A stretch of DNA of 64,000 bases from Pseudoscleropodium purum (Eukaryota > Streptophyta > Bryopsida > Hypnales > Brachytheciaceae): NCBI GenBank assembly GCA_963969395.1, contig OZ017805.1:992001-1056000 (forward strand), written 5' to 3'. A program made the translations under genes and the position numbers. Of this stretch, positions 20,216 to 33,545 are shown piece by piece (position 1 is the stretch's first letter; each line of letters starts with the position of its first letter). The notes under the pieces were generated by a model. The model searched no databases, was not told where the DNA came from, and saw only the letters and a list, made by a program, of their open reading frames with translations.

Positions 20216-22707
20216 GTTGAATGCTCTATAACTAGTACTCCTAGAATCATTTGAAAGTCAATTACTCCCAAATTTATGAGGCTAGTTGTGTGTGGTCTCC
20301 AAACATCTTCCGGCCATAATATGTGCTTGTTTTCACCAATGCTATAGGCACGCATATAAGCCACTGTTGATGGTATTCAAAATTGGTTTTTATTCTCCAA
20401 GAAGACTTTAAAGAAGGTTGCAGTTTTTGGATTGATGGTGACCATTGTTTTGTATTTTTCCCTTCATTGCTTGCCTATAGAAAAGTAGGCTTCACTCGAC
20501 CTCTCCGTAAGCAAGTTCATTGTTGTGCTTGTAAAACAATGACTTTTCTTTAATGCTCTCTAGTTCTTGATGATGAGTTCATTCCTCGCATTGAAGAGGC
20601 CAAGTTCAAGATCAATGAGGTGGAGTTCTTTCTTAACCATCTTCTTTTGCTTGACCCTCTCTACCCAATCCTTCGAGTTGTAGTAGTCTTCTATGACTCC
20701 AACGACTGGCTTGATAGTCACTTTTGGATAGATATGTTTGCATTTTGGGCTAGACCAATTCAAAGTGTGTTTGACCATCATCTTCATATCATCACAGGTT
20801 AAGTTCCCAAGAGGCCTAAAGAAGTCTTGGTTGAGAGCGCACCTTTCCTACTTCTAGTTTTTTTTCTCATTAAACTTCATTTTGGTTTCAAAATCAATCA
20901 GCTTTCCATATGCAACATTAACAATTACTTTGCTCCACACTTTGTAAACATCATTGAGTGTAGAAATAACCTTTAGCTCATTGATAAGTTTCAACTTCTC
21001 ATCTCCACCTTTCTTCTTTGAGAGTATGTAATTTTTGTACATATTAATCATAGCAAACCTTTGATAAATTATCTTCTCAAATTTTTGCAATGCAATCAAC
21101 CAAAATGTTATAGTCTATAATACATGAACAAGATCTATTCAAAATGAACTCAATCAGCTAATTCATACAAATGATTCTAAACACGTGCAATTCTAGTTGG
21201 TCCGATCTGAATTACTCACCCTAAACTTTTGTATCACACTAGCCGATTCTTGGTTTCATGGCAACAAACTACTAGTGCCATATCCTTTTGGATGCTTTGG
21301 TTTGCCTGTAGCTATCCATTATAGTCCTTGTGTCCAAAATGTTTGTCACCCATGATGGCTAAACAATCTGAAAATGGTTTGTGTGGTTGTAGTAGGTGGA
21401 AATAGCCCTCAGTATCATCGAGTTTCGTAACCAAACTACAAAGTAGTTCCAAATCTTAAAGTGTTCCTTGACTTACTTGCTTACACCACTTCCTCCCTCC
21501 ATCATCAACCTACTTGTAGCTACATTGTATTAGCCATTGATGATGTAAAAAAACCAATCCTTTACTTCATCCCAATTGATAGGTGAATTCTTGTTGCCAT
21601 GTGCCATGTTGGACATGACGGAGAGAGTCTACTTTGTACTCTTGTTTGGCATATTGACAAGGTAGTGCATCATCTTCTGAACAATTATGTCTTCCTTGAT
21701 ACAAGTGTTGAGCTTCGCAAGTGCATCCATCAAATTTTCAATGAGGAGCTCCTTCTTCTCATTTAGCCCGAAAATGTAAGCATTCAAGTATGTCTCCCAA
21801 AAGTTCTTGTACATGGCGCTTATGACTTTATAGTCAAGTTTTCAATTTGTCTTGAGTGCTTCAAAGATAGCATTCATTTCTTTGAGATAACTCAACGACT
21901 CTAGACCTGACTAGTCTAGTGCTCTTTTAGTGGGCTTCTTGGTTGACACTAATACTAGCAAACTACTTCGAGCTACTAATGTTGGAGTTTGGGGCGACTT
22001 CTTGTTTCTCATGCTCCGACTTTGCGACTCGATTGTTTTACACCTTATAGACAACTACTCTTCACTTTGACTACTCTGCTCCATAGATATAGTGCGAGCA
22101 ACCAAGAATGATTTTTGCATCTTATGTTTCTCCTTGAAGACTTCAAAAGAGTTCATGAGAACTGTCAATTTTATACAAAGTTGCTTTCCAGTTAAAGGGG
22201 ATCCGTCCTGATTGTAGTATTCCCCTTCATCCACTTTCTTCTCTACCTGCTTCAATTCTACATTGTATGGAGTGGGTTCTAAACTTGCTAGAAATAGCGA
22301 AATGTTAAAGTGAATTTTCTCTCTATTCACAAGAAGAATAAAGTGATATTGTTGGTCTACTACAAGTTCATTCTTTTTCGTCACCAAGTGTACTTTAATA
22401 GATGGATAGACGTCATTAGTTATTCTCTTCATCCTTTCGTCAAAGGAAATTGGGAGGTATGCGTTTGTTTTTTTGTACTTCATGTTGAAGTGCATGTTGT
22501 CCATGTGTAGCACCATTTTTAGACACCACATTTCAACCTCCTTGGGGTTGGTAAACTTCCAATAGTTCCTTCAATCATCATTTTGTTCCCAATGACATCT
22601 TCAAATTCAAGATTGTCAATTTTTGTGAAGTGAACTTTGAGCAAATTAATGAACTCTTCCATTCTAGAAAGGGACAAACATTTTGTGAGATGGGTGATGC
22701 GATTCAA
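20216..22707 (-). pseudogene. 5' part of the coding sequence interrupted by the gypsy element
   Basis: Minus-strand protein-like segments occur at 22,707-22,519, 22,531-22,055 (158 codons, with YLPISFDERMKRITNDVYP and EYYNQDGSPLTGKQLCIKL), 21,814-21,629, 21,099-20,854, 20,787-20,560 (TIKPVVGVIEDYYNSKDWV) and 20,364-20,220 (ILWPEDVWRPHTTSLINLG, then LGVLVIEHST at the insertion point). The frame at the last segment continues in the left flank (PFFYEVLMPQQKMK) once the gypsy element and one duplication copy are removed. Frame changes and stops between segments could be introns, decay, or both. No family is recognised. The change of frames argues for an old pseudogene. Confidence 0.5.
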
Positions 22708-22879
22708 GATAGACTGACTTGAAATTCATTTTTAGATGACTTTGTTTAGTTAAATGAATGAATGGCACTAGTCATTTATTATAGTTACATTTTTGTGTTT
22801 CTAAAATACATGATTAGGATGAGATTATGTTTCATTACATGATGTTATTTGACATATGCAATTCAGTTCTCACCGATTT

Positions 22880-23460
22880 GTTTTGCATTTGCGTTCTACT
22901 TTAGGCAGGTGTGTATTTCAAGTTGCTCTACCCTAAATTGCATATTTGTCCATTGACAAACATCATTTGCTTTAGAGTGAATGGATATCATACCTATAAT
23001 ATTGATCAACAAATTTGTATATTTACCTCTACTAGAAGTGCAATTTAGGTTAGTCCACCCTAAATTACATATTTGTGTATTGTGAAATATTATTTTCTTT
23101 AAGGGTTCATAGGTCTTTTACCTATGAATAAATCAAAAGGTTTGTATATTTACTTCTAATAGGTGTGCAATTCATGATGGTCCGCCTTAATTGCATGTTC
23201 TTGGATCATCAATTGTTATTTTCTTTAGGTTGAATAGCAATCACAAGTACAATAAAATCAGTAAGTTTGTATATTTTCTTCTACTAGGTGTACAATTCAA
23301 GGCAATCCATCCTAAACTGCATATTTGTGTACTATCAATTGTCATTTTCTTTAGGGTGAATAGGAAGCACAATTAGAATAGAACTTGCAAGTTTATCTAT
23401 TTTCTTTTGGTAGGAGTGTAATTCAAAGTGGTTTGCCTTGAATTGCATATGGTTCACAAA
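22880..23460. repeat. Diverged tandem array, about 120-130-bp unit, about 4-5 copies
   Basis: A repeated order of phrases is visible: agg(t/a)gtgcaattcaggttggtc, ccctaaattgcatatttgtg, attttctttagggtgaatag, then aagtttgtatattttcttct. Copies begin near 22,905, 23,035, 23,162, 23,287 and 23,412. Each unit carries the dispersed imperfect palindrome discussed in findings. Confidence 0.7.
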
Positions 23461-24100
23461 GAATGAGGTGATCTAAGTAGGTTTCTTTAAGATGATATCC
23501 ACTTGAGACTTGGCAATATCTGACTTATATTCGTCTCAAACTCTATTGATATCCCAATGAGAATCCAATCGTTTGGTATCCTTGGGATTTGTTGTTGTAA
23601 GCCCCAAACTTTGTTCCCAAGACCGTAAATTGACAACCTAAATCCTATATCCGAAATGTAAAGTTGTAAACTCTAAATCCTAGGACTTGAAAAAATTAAT
23701 TGAATTTGAAACTAACCTGGAAATTTACCAACAATAGCAATTGACAACCTTTTTGAACTTGAAATACCAAACTCAAAATCCTGAAAGAATTTATACATTT
23801 GATACAATTTCAGGAATTGCAAAAGCCACATATGCAATGACAGATGACTTTATAGAATATGCAAGTCCAAAAATGCTAAAATATCCACCAAATACCAGTT
23901 CAATACTCTGAACTGTAAATAATGAATAAAAAGACTTAGAACAATACATGGAATCAAGCTCCAATATTAGAACAATACCATCAGAACAATAGCTCAAATG
24001 AAGCTCTAATATTAGAATAATTTCAATGCAACAATATTAGAATAATATCTCAAATGAGCCTAGAGACATTTACTAGAAAGAAAAGAAAAGAATGACCAAT
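23461..24100. other. AT-rich stretch, nothing recognised
   Basis: Short open frames only. Repeated words such as gaagctctaatattagaata occur, but no gene or element end is supported. Confidence 0.45.
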
Positions 24101-24119
24101 TCAAGTAGTGAGATTTGTC

Positions 24120-24720
24120 AAAGAATCTAAACAATCTAAACAACCTCTCAAACAATCTAAACAACCAGCCTACTTCTTAGAAACCATACTTACAACAATC
24201 CTAAACCTGATTCCCACCTCCAAAACAACCAAAGCCTCTAGGACTTCATGAAAATGGAGCCAGACCATAACACAAATGGAGAAGTTGAAGCCAAAACTCA
24301 GAAAAAGAGGAAACAAAGAATAAGAACCTTGCACCTATTCAACCCTAAATCCAAGAGTCCTATTTTCTCTTGTTCTTCCAACTAAACAAGAACCCTAAAC
24401 CTCATTTCCAACCTTACATGAAATCGACAAAACAAAATGCAACTATTTTTTCTTATTCTTCCAACCTAAACAACCTCTCAAACAATCTAAACAACTAATT
24501 TGCTCCTGGGAAATCCTACTCACAACAATCCTAAACCTGATTTCCACCTACAAAACAACCAAAGCCTCCAGAACTTTATGAAAATGGAACCAAACTACAA
24601 CAAAAACGGAGAAATTGCTCAAAGAAATTGAAGCCAAAACTAAAGAAAAGAGGAAATGAAGAACAAGAACCTTGTTTTTTCTTATTCTTCCAACTGAATG
24701 AAAACCCTGATTCCAGGTCC
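24120..24720. repeat. Tandem duplication, about 350-bp unit, two diverged copies
   Basis: caacctctcaaacaatctaa followed by aacaatcctaaacctgatt, aacaaccaaagcctc and atgaaaatggaacca occurs from about 24,140 and again from about 24,472. The copies differ by scattered substitutions and small gaps. Noncoding as far as can be seen. Confidence 0.7.
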
Positions 24721-25219
24721 TCTACAAAAACAAAAAAACAAAATGCAATTGGGCCTTGAAAACAAAATGCAAAACCATTTCTTGAATTCATTAACTACAC
24801 CTAGAAAACAAATCTCAAGGACGCCTGCTACTTAGGTGAAAAGTGCTCCTCCACACTCGTCTCCGTTCCTTGGATGACAAATGCTCTTCTACACTCGTCT
24901 CTATTCTCCAACCCTTTTCTTCAAGCCCTCAATCGCTTATAACTCATCTACTTCCAAAGGAAGAAAACAAAAAACTATGTCTAATTACTTCGAAGAAGCA
25001 ACTACAACAAGAGAGAAGAAATCAACCACAATGAGGGGAGAGAAACGAAGTAGTTAGGACAAAGTAGAGAAAACTAATCAGCCACATAATGGAGAAAATC
25101 GAAATTAGCCACAAAAAGTGAGACAAACAAGTAGTGATGATGAGGAAAGAAGACAAAAGCAACATAAACCAAAAGCAACATAGAAAGAAGAAAGCAAGTG
25201 GACACTAGACCCTAAGGAC

Positions 25220-25560
25220 AACTCTATTGCTTCCACTTAATACTTAGACCCGCCCATGTTACTGTTACTCAGACTCGTCCCCATTATTTTTGCTAGTACC
25301 CGCTCGGTATTCAAACCTATCCATAATTGCCCCCATTATTATTAGTAGTACCTGCCGAATACTCAGACCCACCTATACCCTCCCAATACTTAGACCTATT
25401 CATACCCTCTCAATATTCAAACCCAATCATATTGAACCCATCTATACTTGATACTAAGACCCATCTATAATGGATCCACCTACATCCAATACTCAAACCT
25501 AATTTTATTGGTATCGACTTGATACTCAGATCCACCCATACCTACCTACTATTATTATTA
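25220..25560. repeat. Degenerate short-unit repeat (tactcagacccacc-like)
   Basis: Variants of atactcagacccacctatacc recur many times with irregular spacing of about 20-30 bases, e.g. near 25,255, 25,305, 25,362, 25,395, 25,455 and 25,520. It is a decayed minisatellite with no coding evidence. Confidence 0.55.
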
Positions 25561-26200
25561 TTGTTGAAGTGCATGTTTTTTTATCATCATTTAATAGCTA
25601 AGCACTTGCAAAAATGAAGGCATCAATTAATTAGTTTGAGGTCATATAATTATTTAAAACTTAGAGGACCTTGTCATTTGAAACCATTTAAAAATCTAAA
25701 TCCACATTCTTTTTAAGGGAATCTATTAAATATAACAATAGTTATAGACTTCTAGAATAGAATTAAGAAGTGGATTGACACTCTGGCAAAAAATCCATGC
25801 AATGATTCAATGATGTTTTTAAAAATATAGATGTCCTAGGTGTCTACTTTGTTCCATCAAATTAGCATTGTATATCTCAATTTTTTGGAATGTAGTGTAT
25901 TAAATGCAAAGAGAATTAAAAGTCATTTTTTCATGAATTTTGGAGTTGATCCTATTTTTTGCAAACACCAATGCCATAAAAATTTAAGAAAATTTATAGA
26001 ATTGTTTGCAACCAAAGTATCCACTTGCTTAACTTAAGTAAAAAATATTGACATTTCAATAAATGCACACCATTACAATACAACAAGTACAAGAGTGGTT
26101 CACTTATTTCAATATTGATTCAAATGATTTAGATATTGTATTGCATAAATCAATACAATAGACACTTATAATTTATGAAATTATTTGCATGGCAATTCTT
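25561..26200. other. AT-rich stretch, nothing recognised
   Basis: A 65-codon plus-strand open frame near 25,840 has no support. No other signal is visible. Confidence 0.4.
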
Positions 26201-27640
26201 TGCAATACTAAGAACTTGTTTGGGATCTATTTCCATTCATTTTTCATGACATTGTAGGACTACTATTAATTTGGTTTCTTTAAACATATTGCATGACTAA
26301 TTTAACTTAAATCTCAAAGAACAACTAAAGGAAAAATAAGGTATACATATAGTTGCTATAAATTCTAACAATTCCAATTATTTAGAACCTATTTCGCTAT
26401 TTTTTTCCATGGTTTTATGTACAAATCCTATAAACTTTGTGGATTTAGAGCCATAAAGTATAGCCAAGTCAAAAGGAATGTTTAAATGTCTATACAAAAA
26501 TATTTAAAAAATTCATTTTTTTGATGGATGCCAATTCCTTAAAATATTTACAACTTGTTGAGGGATTTTTTTTTGCATTTTGCATAGCATTATAGGTCAA
26601 TCAAATATTATGTTCTATAAAACATATTGTATGACTAATTTGACTTCATTATCAAATTACATGTAAATAAGAAAATAAGTAATCCTAAAATTGTTCAATG
26701 ATTTGATGGATGTCAAGTTTTATTGAGATAGACAACTTGTTTTGAGTTTTTTTGACTCCATTTTGTAAAAAATTGTAGGAGTAATATTCATTTCATTCTT
26801 TAAAACATAATTACTACAACATTCATTCACTTCATTTTCAAAATAGAACTAAAAAAAATCAATTTTTAATATAGGTGCCATGAATTGTAACACATTCAAT
26901 TATTAAGAATCTTTTTGATCAATTGCCACAAATTGTAATAAGTTTTTAATTATAACCCTAAACTCTTTTATGTACAAATTCTATGACATTGTAGACTTAC
27001 AATAATAGACTATAATAGAGTGAAATTTGAAGGGTTAATTTGTAGAAAACAGTGATGATTCTATGCCATGACATGTATTAAGTATAGTCAATAATTTTAT
27101 ATGAATATTATGATTTTTTTTGTTTACTCCAACTCAAGACTATTCATTTAAAAAATCATTTTTATGTAAAAGAATTATTTAAGACTTGCTTATCTAGAAC
27201 TCCTCACAAAATAAAAATAAAAACTGTTGAATGATTCTATTCCATGAAGTCATAAAATATAGTCATTAATTCATATGGGCTTCATGATTTCTTTTAATTA
27301 CATGAACTCATTAGTGGTCATTTCAAAAATCATTTTAATGTCAAAAATTTATTTTCGACTTACATGTCTCCTATTCATCATCAACAAAAATACAAAAGGT
27401 ATTCATTCTATACTATGAGATTCATAAGGTACAATCATTAATTTCATATGAATTTGATGAGTTCTTTAAACTTTGTGAACTCTAGAGTAGTCAATTCATA
27501 AATGTATTCTATATGAACAAATGATTTAGAAGTTGTGTGTCTACCATTTTCAACCAAAAAATATATAAAAATGTTCATTTTATTTCATAACATCTATAAA
27601 AAAATACAATAATTCATTTCCTATGAGTTTGATGATTTGG
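26200..27640. repeat. Old, strongly diverged tandem repeats
   Basis: Two sets are visible. At about 26,215, 26,560 and 26,728 the order cttgttt, ttgcatttt, attgtagg, ttaaaacatatt, catgactaattt recurs. From about 27,050 to 27,640 a unit of about 180 bp with gattctatgccatga, aagtatagtcattaatt, atatgaatttgatga and agtagtcaattcat recurs about four times. Divergence is high enough that alignment would be needed to fix borders. Confidence 0.5.
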
Positions 27641-28064
27641 GGTATTTCAAGAAATCAAGCGTGCTGATTTCACAAATTAATTACTGCACAGAAAGTATTT
27701 AAAACTTCCATGACTACTATACCTCAAAATTAATATTCCACGAAGTTAATTTTCCCAATTCATTAAACTTTATGGGACAAAATGCCTCAAAATCATGCAA
27801 TTTCAACTTAAATATGTTCCAAATAAACACCAATAAGTTCTAAAAAATCTTTATCATCTATAAGAAGTTGTTTATCAGTGGTTGTAAATTATAAAAAACT
27901 TAGAAAATTATAAAAAAGTAATGGAATTTTTATGTTGTTCTGTGTAAAAAAAATTGTAGAAGTAGCAAGAATTTGGTTTTCCATCACCTCTTAAGAAGTA
28001 TCTAATTTGCAACTTCTACAAATTTTTTCTTCCATATTTTAAATTTATTTCAGGACTTTTGAGA

Positions 28065-28715
28065 TTTTATATTTTGCACCATATGCAAGGGTAATTATTT
28101 TGGTAATTATTTTGGATTTTGAGAAGGACATTCATTGTTTTTAATGTATGTGTTCAATTGCATCCTACACATAAAAAAAGGAGTAATACAAAATAATCAT
28201 AAATAGTTGATGTTGAGACAATTTCCAACTTGTACCTATTCTTTTTACAAAGGTGTTATGTCCAAGTCTATGACTTTTGCATGAGTGGTTCATTAAAGTA
28301 CAAGACCTTCTTTTTCAATTCCTTTTTTACAGTGTGGTCCATTCCAAGAAGATCACCCCACCATAAATTTTTATAGCCTTCCAATTCTAACTTAAAGTTC
28401 AAGGCGTTTCTTATTTCAACATTTTTTTTCATTTTTTATTTTCTACCACGTGCATAGATAATTATTTTGGTAATTTTTTGGATTTTACCAAAGACATTCA
28501 TTTTCTTAGTGTGTGTTTTCAATTGTGTCCTAAACGTACGTAAAGGAATAATAAAAAATAATCATGAATAGTTGATATTGAAACAATGTCCATCTTGTAT
28601 AAATTTATTTTCATATAGGTATTATGCCCAAATCCATGAGTTTTGTGTAAGTGGTTCATTAACGCATAGGACCTTTTTAAAAAAAAATTTGATGACATGG
28701 TCCATTCTAAGAAGA
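28065..28715. repeat. Tandem pair of a 300-370-bp repeat
   Basis: The first copy starts gcaagggtaattattttggt near 28,085 and the second gcatagataattattttggt near 28,451. Each then contains gacattcattg, caattg-tcc, aatcatgaatagttgat, tatg-ccaagtccatga, gtggttcatta and ggtccattccaagaaga in the same order. The same pair occurs again at 32.0-32.6 kb. Confidence 0.75.
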
Positions 28716-28859
28716 GTCCTTGGTCTAAATATTTTTTTAAGGAGTAGTTATATTTCTTTGGTTCATACCAATTTTCCAGAAAGGACTATTGCCAATTTTT
28801 TTACTTGCTTACACTGTAGATAACCAAATAGGATTGAGATTTGTCCATTTTTGGAGTTA

Positions 28860-30330
28860 ATTGGAGGGCATTTTGAGGCTTTTTGGTGTTATATTGTCTT
28901 TTTTGTCGTCCAATTGAGTAGTTTGGTCATTGGTTTTGTTCCTAATGGGAGTCGTTTTGTTGTGTAGTAATTGGTGTTTTAGTTAGAGTCCCAATTTGAT
29001 AGGCTAGTGAATGCATAGTTGGTGGGATGGTGGTGAATTCCAATTTGGTAGGTGGTGATTGTTGGAGTTGGTAGTGAGTCAACCAAATTAGATGAGCCGC
29101 ATGTTAGTTGAGTTAATTGATTTTGGATCATACATTTGTCTTGTGAAATCCCAATTGGTAGTGGATTTCAATGGCCATCTCTCCGAGTTGCTAACCATCG
29201 TCAGCAAGTCTATTAGAGTCCAATTTGTATTTCAATTTCTTTTATTTGTTGTTAAGTGAAAGTTCAGTGTAAGTCCCAACCAAATTGTGTTGTGTAATCT
29301 TGTTTGTTTTTTGTGTTTGCATGTGTAATTAAGTGAGTGAGAGAATGTGTATGTCTAAATTGGAATGTTGTTTGTGTATTTGAGATGGAATGGTTGTATA
29401 TGGGAGTTGATTAATTTATGATAGTGTGATAGAGCTAGAAGTTTATGTAATCGATGGAAGTCTTAATTGGAAATTGTGAAGTGATGGGAATGGAAGTACT
29501 AATTGGAAAAGATGATTAGAGCTTAATTGATAGTATGGAAATTTTGATTGTGAGTAGAATATTAGTACATTGTTATAATGATTATAACTGTAGATTTTGT
29601 AATGGTGATTTAATCACTAATTTGAATTTATATGAAATTGCATTTTTAGCCGAGTTAGTATTGATTGTGATTTATATGATGAATGGCAAATTTGAATGTT
29701 GGTGGAGTTTTAATGTTGAATCCTAATTGTGTGAATGATATAAGCTTGTTATGTTGTTGAGAATTGTCGATGTATCCAATTGGAAATTATTTGCAAATTG
29801 TGTGTGCTTGATTGATTCGAATTCTATTTGTAAATGTTATTGTAGTATACTTATAATGCACCCAAGTTGTAAATCAATTGAGTAATTTGTATTTATGCTT
29901 GCATGTGTACTTACCAAATGAAATTAGTTGTATGTTTAAATCCAAGTTGGGATGTTTGAAGTTCAATTTGTAACAGTCCAAGTCGGTGTTTAAGTAAAGG
30001 CTGAATGTTGTGTCTATAACTTCCAATTTGATGTATGGTCTCCGAATGGAATCATAAAATTGGAATATAATTGTGCAATGTTTGTAAGTGGTCCAAATTG
30101 TGTTTGTGAATGTGCTTGACATATATCGAATAGAAGAGTAAGTTTGATGTATATGAAGTAGTAATTTGAGGGAACAAGTTAGAAAAGTCAGATGCCCTGG
30201 TTCTCCATTTGGAGACAAAGATCAAATCAATAAGATCCAGCCCAATTTGGTAGTACAAGGCTCATCAGCTGATTCTTGTTTGAGTCCAATTTGGAATTAG
30301 GCGAAGCCTAGCTGACATGCTGCAATGTTG
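28860..30330. other. T/G-rich stretch with frequent caatttgg/aattgga words, no gene
   Basis: Words such as ccaatttgg, aattggaa and caattgag recur dozens of times without a regular period. Short open frames on both strands lack any recognised motif. It may be an old degenerate repeat. Confidence 0.45.
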
Positions 30331-30639
30331 TGGCAGCAACAATTTACAATTCGGGATTAAAAGCATTGATTCCGAGTTAGAGATAAAGATTAAAATTGAT
30401 AAAAAGATAAAGATAAAAAGAATTAAAAAGAACCAAATTGGAAGATCATCTTAACCCTTGTGGCCTTTAAAAAGGGAGTGAAGTTGCAATTAGGCCTAGT
30501 GAGAGGATTATATTGCAAAATCTATTGGTTGTGCTTATTAGTAGGATTGATAAAAACTAATTGTTCAATCCCTATTTTGAGTTATCCTAAAAAAAAAATC
30601 TTTTATACTAAGGGTGAATTGCCCATAGGTAATAATTAA

Positions 30640-31190
30640 AACTCCAAGCTACATGCATGTAAATTTTTCCTGACTTTGGGACCATGCCCTCTTTAAAGTA
30701 TAGGGCACATTATTTTTTAATTACTTTGGTTTCCAAAGTAAATTATTAAAAACAAGTACAAATTAATTATGGTCATGAATTTTTATCTTTGGTGGATTTT
30801 CAACTTCTACATTTTTTTTTACTTGCTTGCACATAGATTTTTCATGACTTTGGGGCCATGCCCTCTTTAAAGTATAGAACACAGGATTTTTTTAATTATT
30901 TTGGTTCTCAAAATAAATTATTAAAAGCAAGCACAAATTAAATATGATCTTGAAATTTTCATCTTTGGGGGATTTTCAACTTCTACATGTTTTTTTGCTT
31001 ACTTGTACGTACATTTTGCATGACTTTGGAACCATGCCCTCTTTATAATACATGGTAGTTTATCTTTTATTGAATACTTTGGTTCTCAAAACAAATCATT
31101 GAAAACAAGAACAAATAAAATATAGTCATGAATTTTTTATGTTTGGAGGATTTTCAACTTCTACATTTTTTTTTGCTTGATTGCATTTAA
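30640..31190. repeat. Tandem array, about 175-bp unit, three copies
   Basis: The phrase ccatgccctctttaaagtat occurs at 30,682, 30,856 and 31,032 (the last as ccatgccctctttataatac). Each is followed by ttactttggttctcaaa, aacaagtacaaatta and ggattttcaacttctacat. Noncoding. Confidence 0.8.
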
Positions 31191-31999
31191 TAAGTTATCT
31201 ATGAGACACTATTAGCACTTTTAAAAGGTACTTGTTGCATCATAGTAAAAGAAAGTAATGAAAGTGTAAAACCATGCTCATAAATGATTCATCATGGCAG
31301 CTTGTGAACAAAACGTTCATTGAATTCTTCCACCACTTCAAGCTCTATTCAAAATGAAATTAATTATGTTTAATATTATGATGATTTGAGTTCTAATTAC
31401 ATTTGTACAAGTCTAATGTCATCATATTTAGTAATTATGACTTAGTGAGTGCCTCTTGTAGAATGAGTGTTTCATAGAATAGTATAGAAAATAGACCTCA
31501 TTAGTGCTTCAAACCATCTATTGATTGGCTTTCTTGCAACCACTTCAATGATCTAAATACAATTTTTCCACGGTTTTATTACTGACACCTACTTAGTTTC
31601 CATTCCACAATTTCACATTCCTTATTATTGTCTTCTTAGCCAAACTAAAGAAATATCCATTGTGAATGTATCTTAGTTACATGTACATATAATCTATATG
31701 TATGACCTATATAATTTAAAGTAAAATACCATGAACTTATACAATTGGCAACTTACTAATAGTGTTTATAGAATTGTACTTGAATTATAAAATAATGGAC
31801 CATATAATTTAGTAAGTAATTTTGGAAAAAAAATGAATGAACAGAAATTCTAAATATTTTTATAATATATATTATTTTGTAAATGCTGAGAATGACAACA
31901 ATTTCTAAGAACTAAATTATTCATGTACTTCTAAGAATATACAATATGAATGAAAAAATAAAAAGTCAATTTTATAATTATAATAAGTTCTTTTATTTA
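31191..31999. other. AT-rich stretch, nothing recognised
   Basis: No open frame of note, no repeat structure and no RNA gene seen. Confidence 0.45.
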
Positions 32000-32610
32000 A
32001 TCATTGTGTTTGCCAAAGACATTCACTTTTTAGGGGAGTTGTTCAATTGTGTCCTATATGTATTTAAACAAAAAAGAATAATACAAAATAATCATGAATA
32101 GAAGACCTTGATGTAATTTACAACTTGTCTAAACTCTTGTTACGTAGGTTATGTCTAAGTCCATGACTTTTGGGTGAGTAGTTTATTAAAACATAAGAAT
32201 TCTTTTTTTATTTTTATTTTTAAGAAGTGGTCTATTCCAAGAAGATCACTCCACCCTAAATTTTTTATAGCCTTCAAATTATAACTTAAAGTTCAAGGTG
32301 TTTCTTATCTCAACATTTTTTTCCATTTTTTTTCCACCACGTGCATGGGTAATTATTTTGGTAATTATTTTGGGTTTTGCCAAGGACATTCGTTGTTTTT
32401 AGTGTGTGTGTTCAATTGCGTCACACACATAAAAAAAGATTAATAAAAAAAATCATGAATAGTCGATGTTTAGACAATTTCCAACTTGTACCAATTTTTT
32501 TCACGTGGGTGTTATGTCCAAGTCCATGACTTTTGTGTAAGCGGGTCATTAAAGTACAAGATCTTTTTTAAAATTATTTTTTTGATGATGTGGTCCATTC
32601 CTAAAAGATA
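32000..32610. repeat. Second tandem pair of the 300-370-bp repeat
   Basis: Copies from about 32,000 and from about 32,340 (ccaccacgtgcatgggtaat) match the pair at 28.07-28.72 kb in content, order and even in truncation of the second unit after ggtccattcc. This suggests the whole pair was duplicated. Confidence 0.75.
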
Positions 32611-32611
32611 A

Positions 32612-33545
32612 CTTCTCCACAAAGTTATATGAGTCTACTCTAGTTGAATCTAAAATATTTTACAAACCAGCCATTTAGTTCAAATAGGTCCACCTTGAAT
32701 TGCAATTCGACAATTTAATGTTTCAAATCAAAAGTTATATGAAACCACTCTTGTTGAATCTAAAATATTTCATAGTCTAGTCGTGCAGTTCAAGTAGGTC
32801 CACCTTAAATTACTATCCAACAATTTAATGTTTCAGACCAAAAGTTATATGAAACCGCTTTTGTTGAATCTAAAATATTTCATAGTCTAATTGTGCAATT
32901 TAGGTAGGTTTGCCTTGAATTACATTCTAACAATTTAATGTTTCTGACCAAAAGTCATATAAAACCGCTCTTGTTGAATCTAAAATGTTTCACAATCTAG
33001 TCATGCACTTCAGGTAGGTCTATTCTTGTTGAATCTAAAATGTTTTACAGTCTAGTCATCTAATTCAAGTAGGTCTGCCCTAAATTGCAATCCAACAATT
33101 TAATGTTTCAAATCAAATGTCATATGAAACCGTTGTAATTGAATCTAAAGTATTGAACATTGTAGTCATATAGATTAAGTAGGTCTGCCTTGAATTGCAA
33201 TCCGACAATTTAATGTTTTTGACCAAAAGTCGTATGAAATTGCTCTAGTTGAATTTAAAATATTTCATTGTCTAGTTGTGTAGTTCAAGTAGGTCCTTCC
33301 TAAATTCCAATCTGACAATTTAATGTTTGTGTCTAAGAGTCATATGAGACCACTGTAATTGAATCTAAAGATTAGAATAGTGTAGTTGTGCAGTTTAGGT
33401 CGGTCCACCCTGAATTGCAGTTTGACAATTGTATGTTTCTAACCAAAAGTTATATAAATCCTTTCTAATTGATTCTTAAATATTGCACAATGTAGTCATG
33501 TAGTTCAGGTAGGTCCACCCTCAATTGCTATGCAAGGATTTGGCA
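32612..33545. repeat. 110-bp satellite-like array, about 8 copies
   Basis: Units start aaaagttatatgaaaccact at 32,730, 32,840 and 32,950, exactly 110 bases apart, and continue with variants to about 33,545. Each holds ttgttgaatctaaaatattt, catagtctagtc, gttcaagtaggtccacctt, gaattgcaatccgac and aatttaatgttt. One unit near 33,020 carries an internal deletion. The central part is the dispersed imperfect palindrome. Confidence 0.85.

Noticed and set aside
32612..33545. CRISPR-like array
   Set aside because: Units are diverged tandem repeats without unique spacers, in a plant-type genome with retrotransposons.
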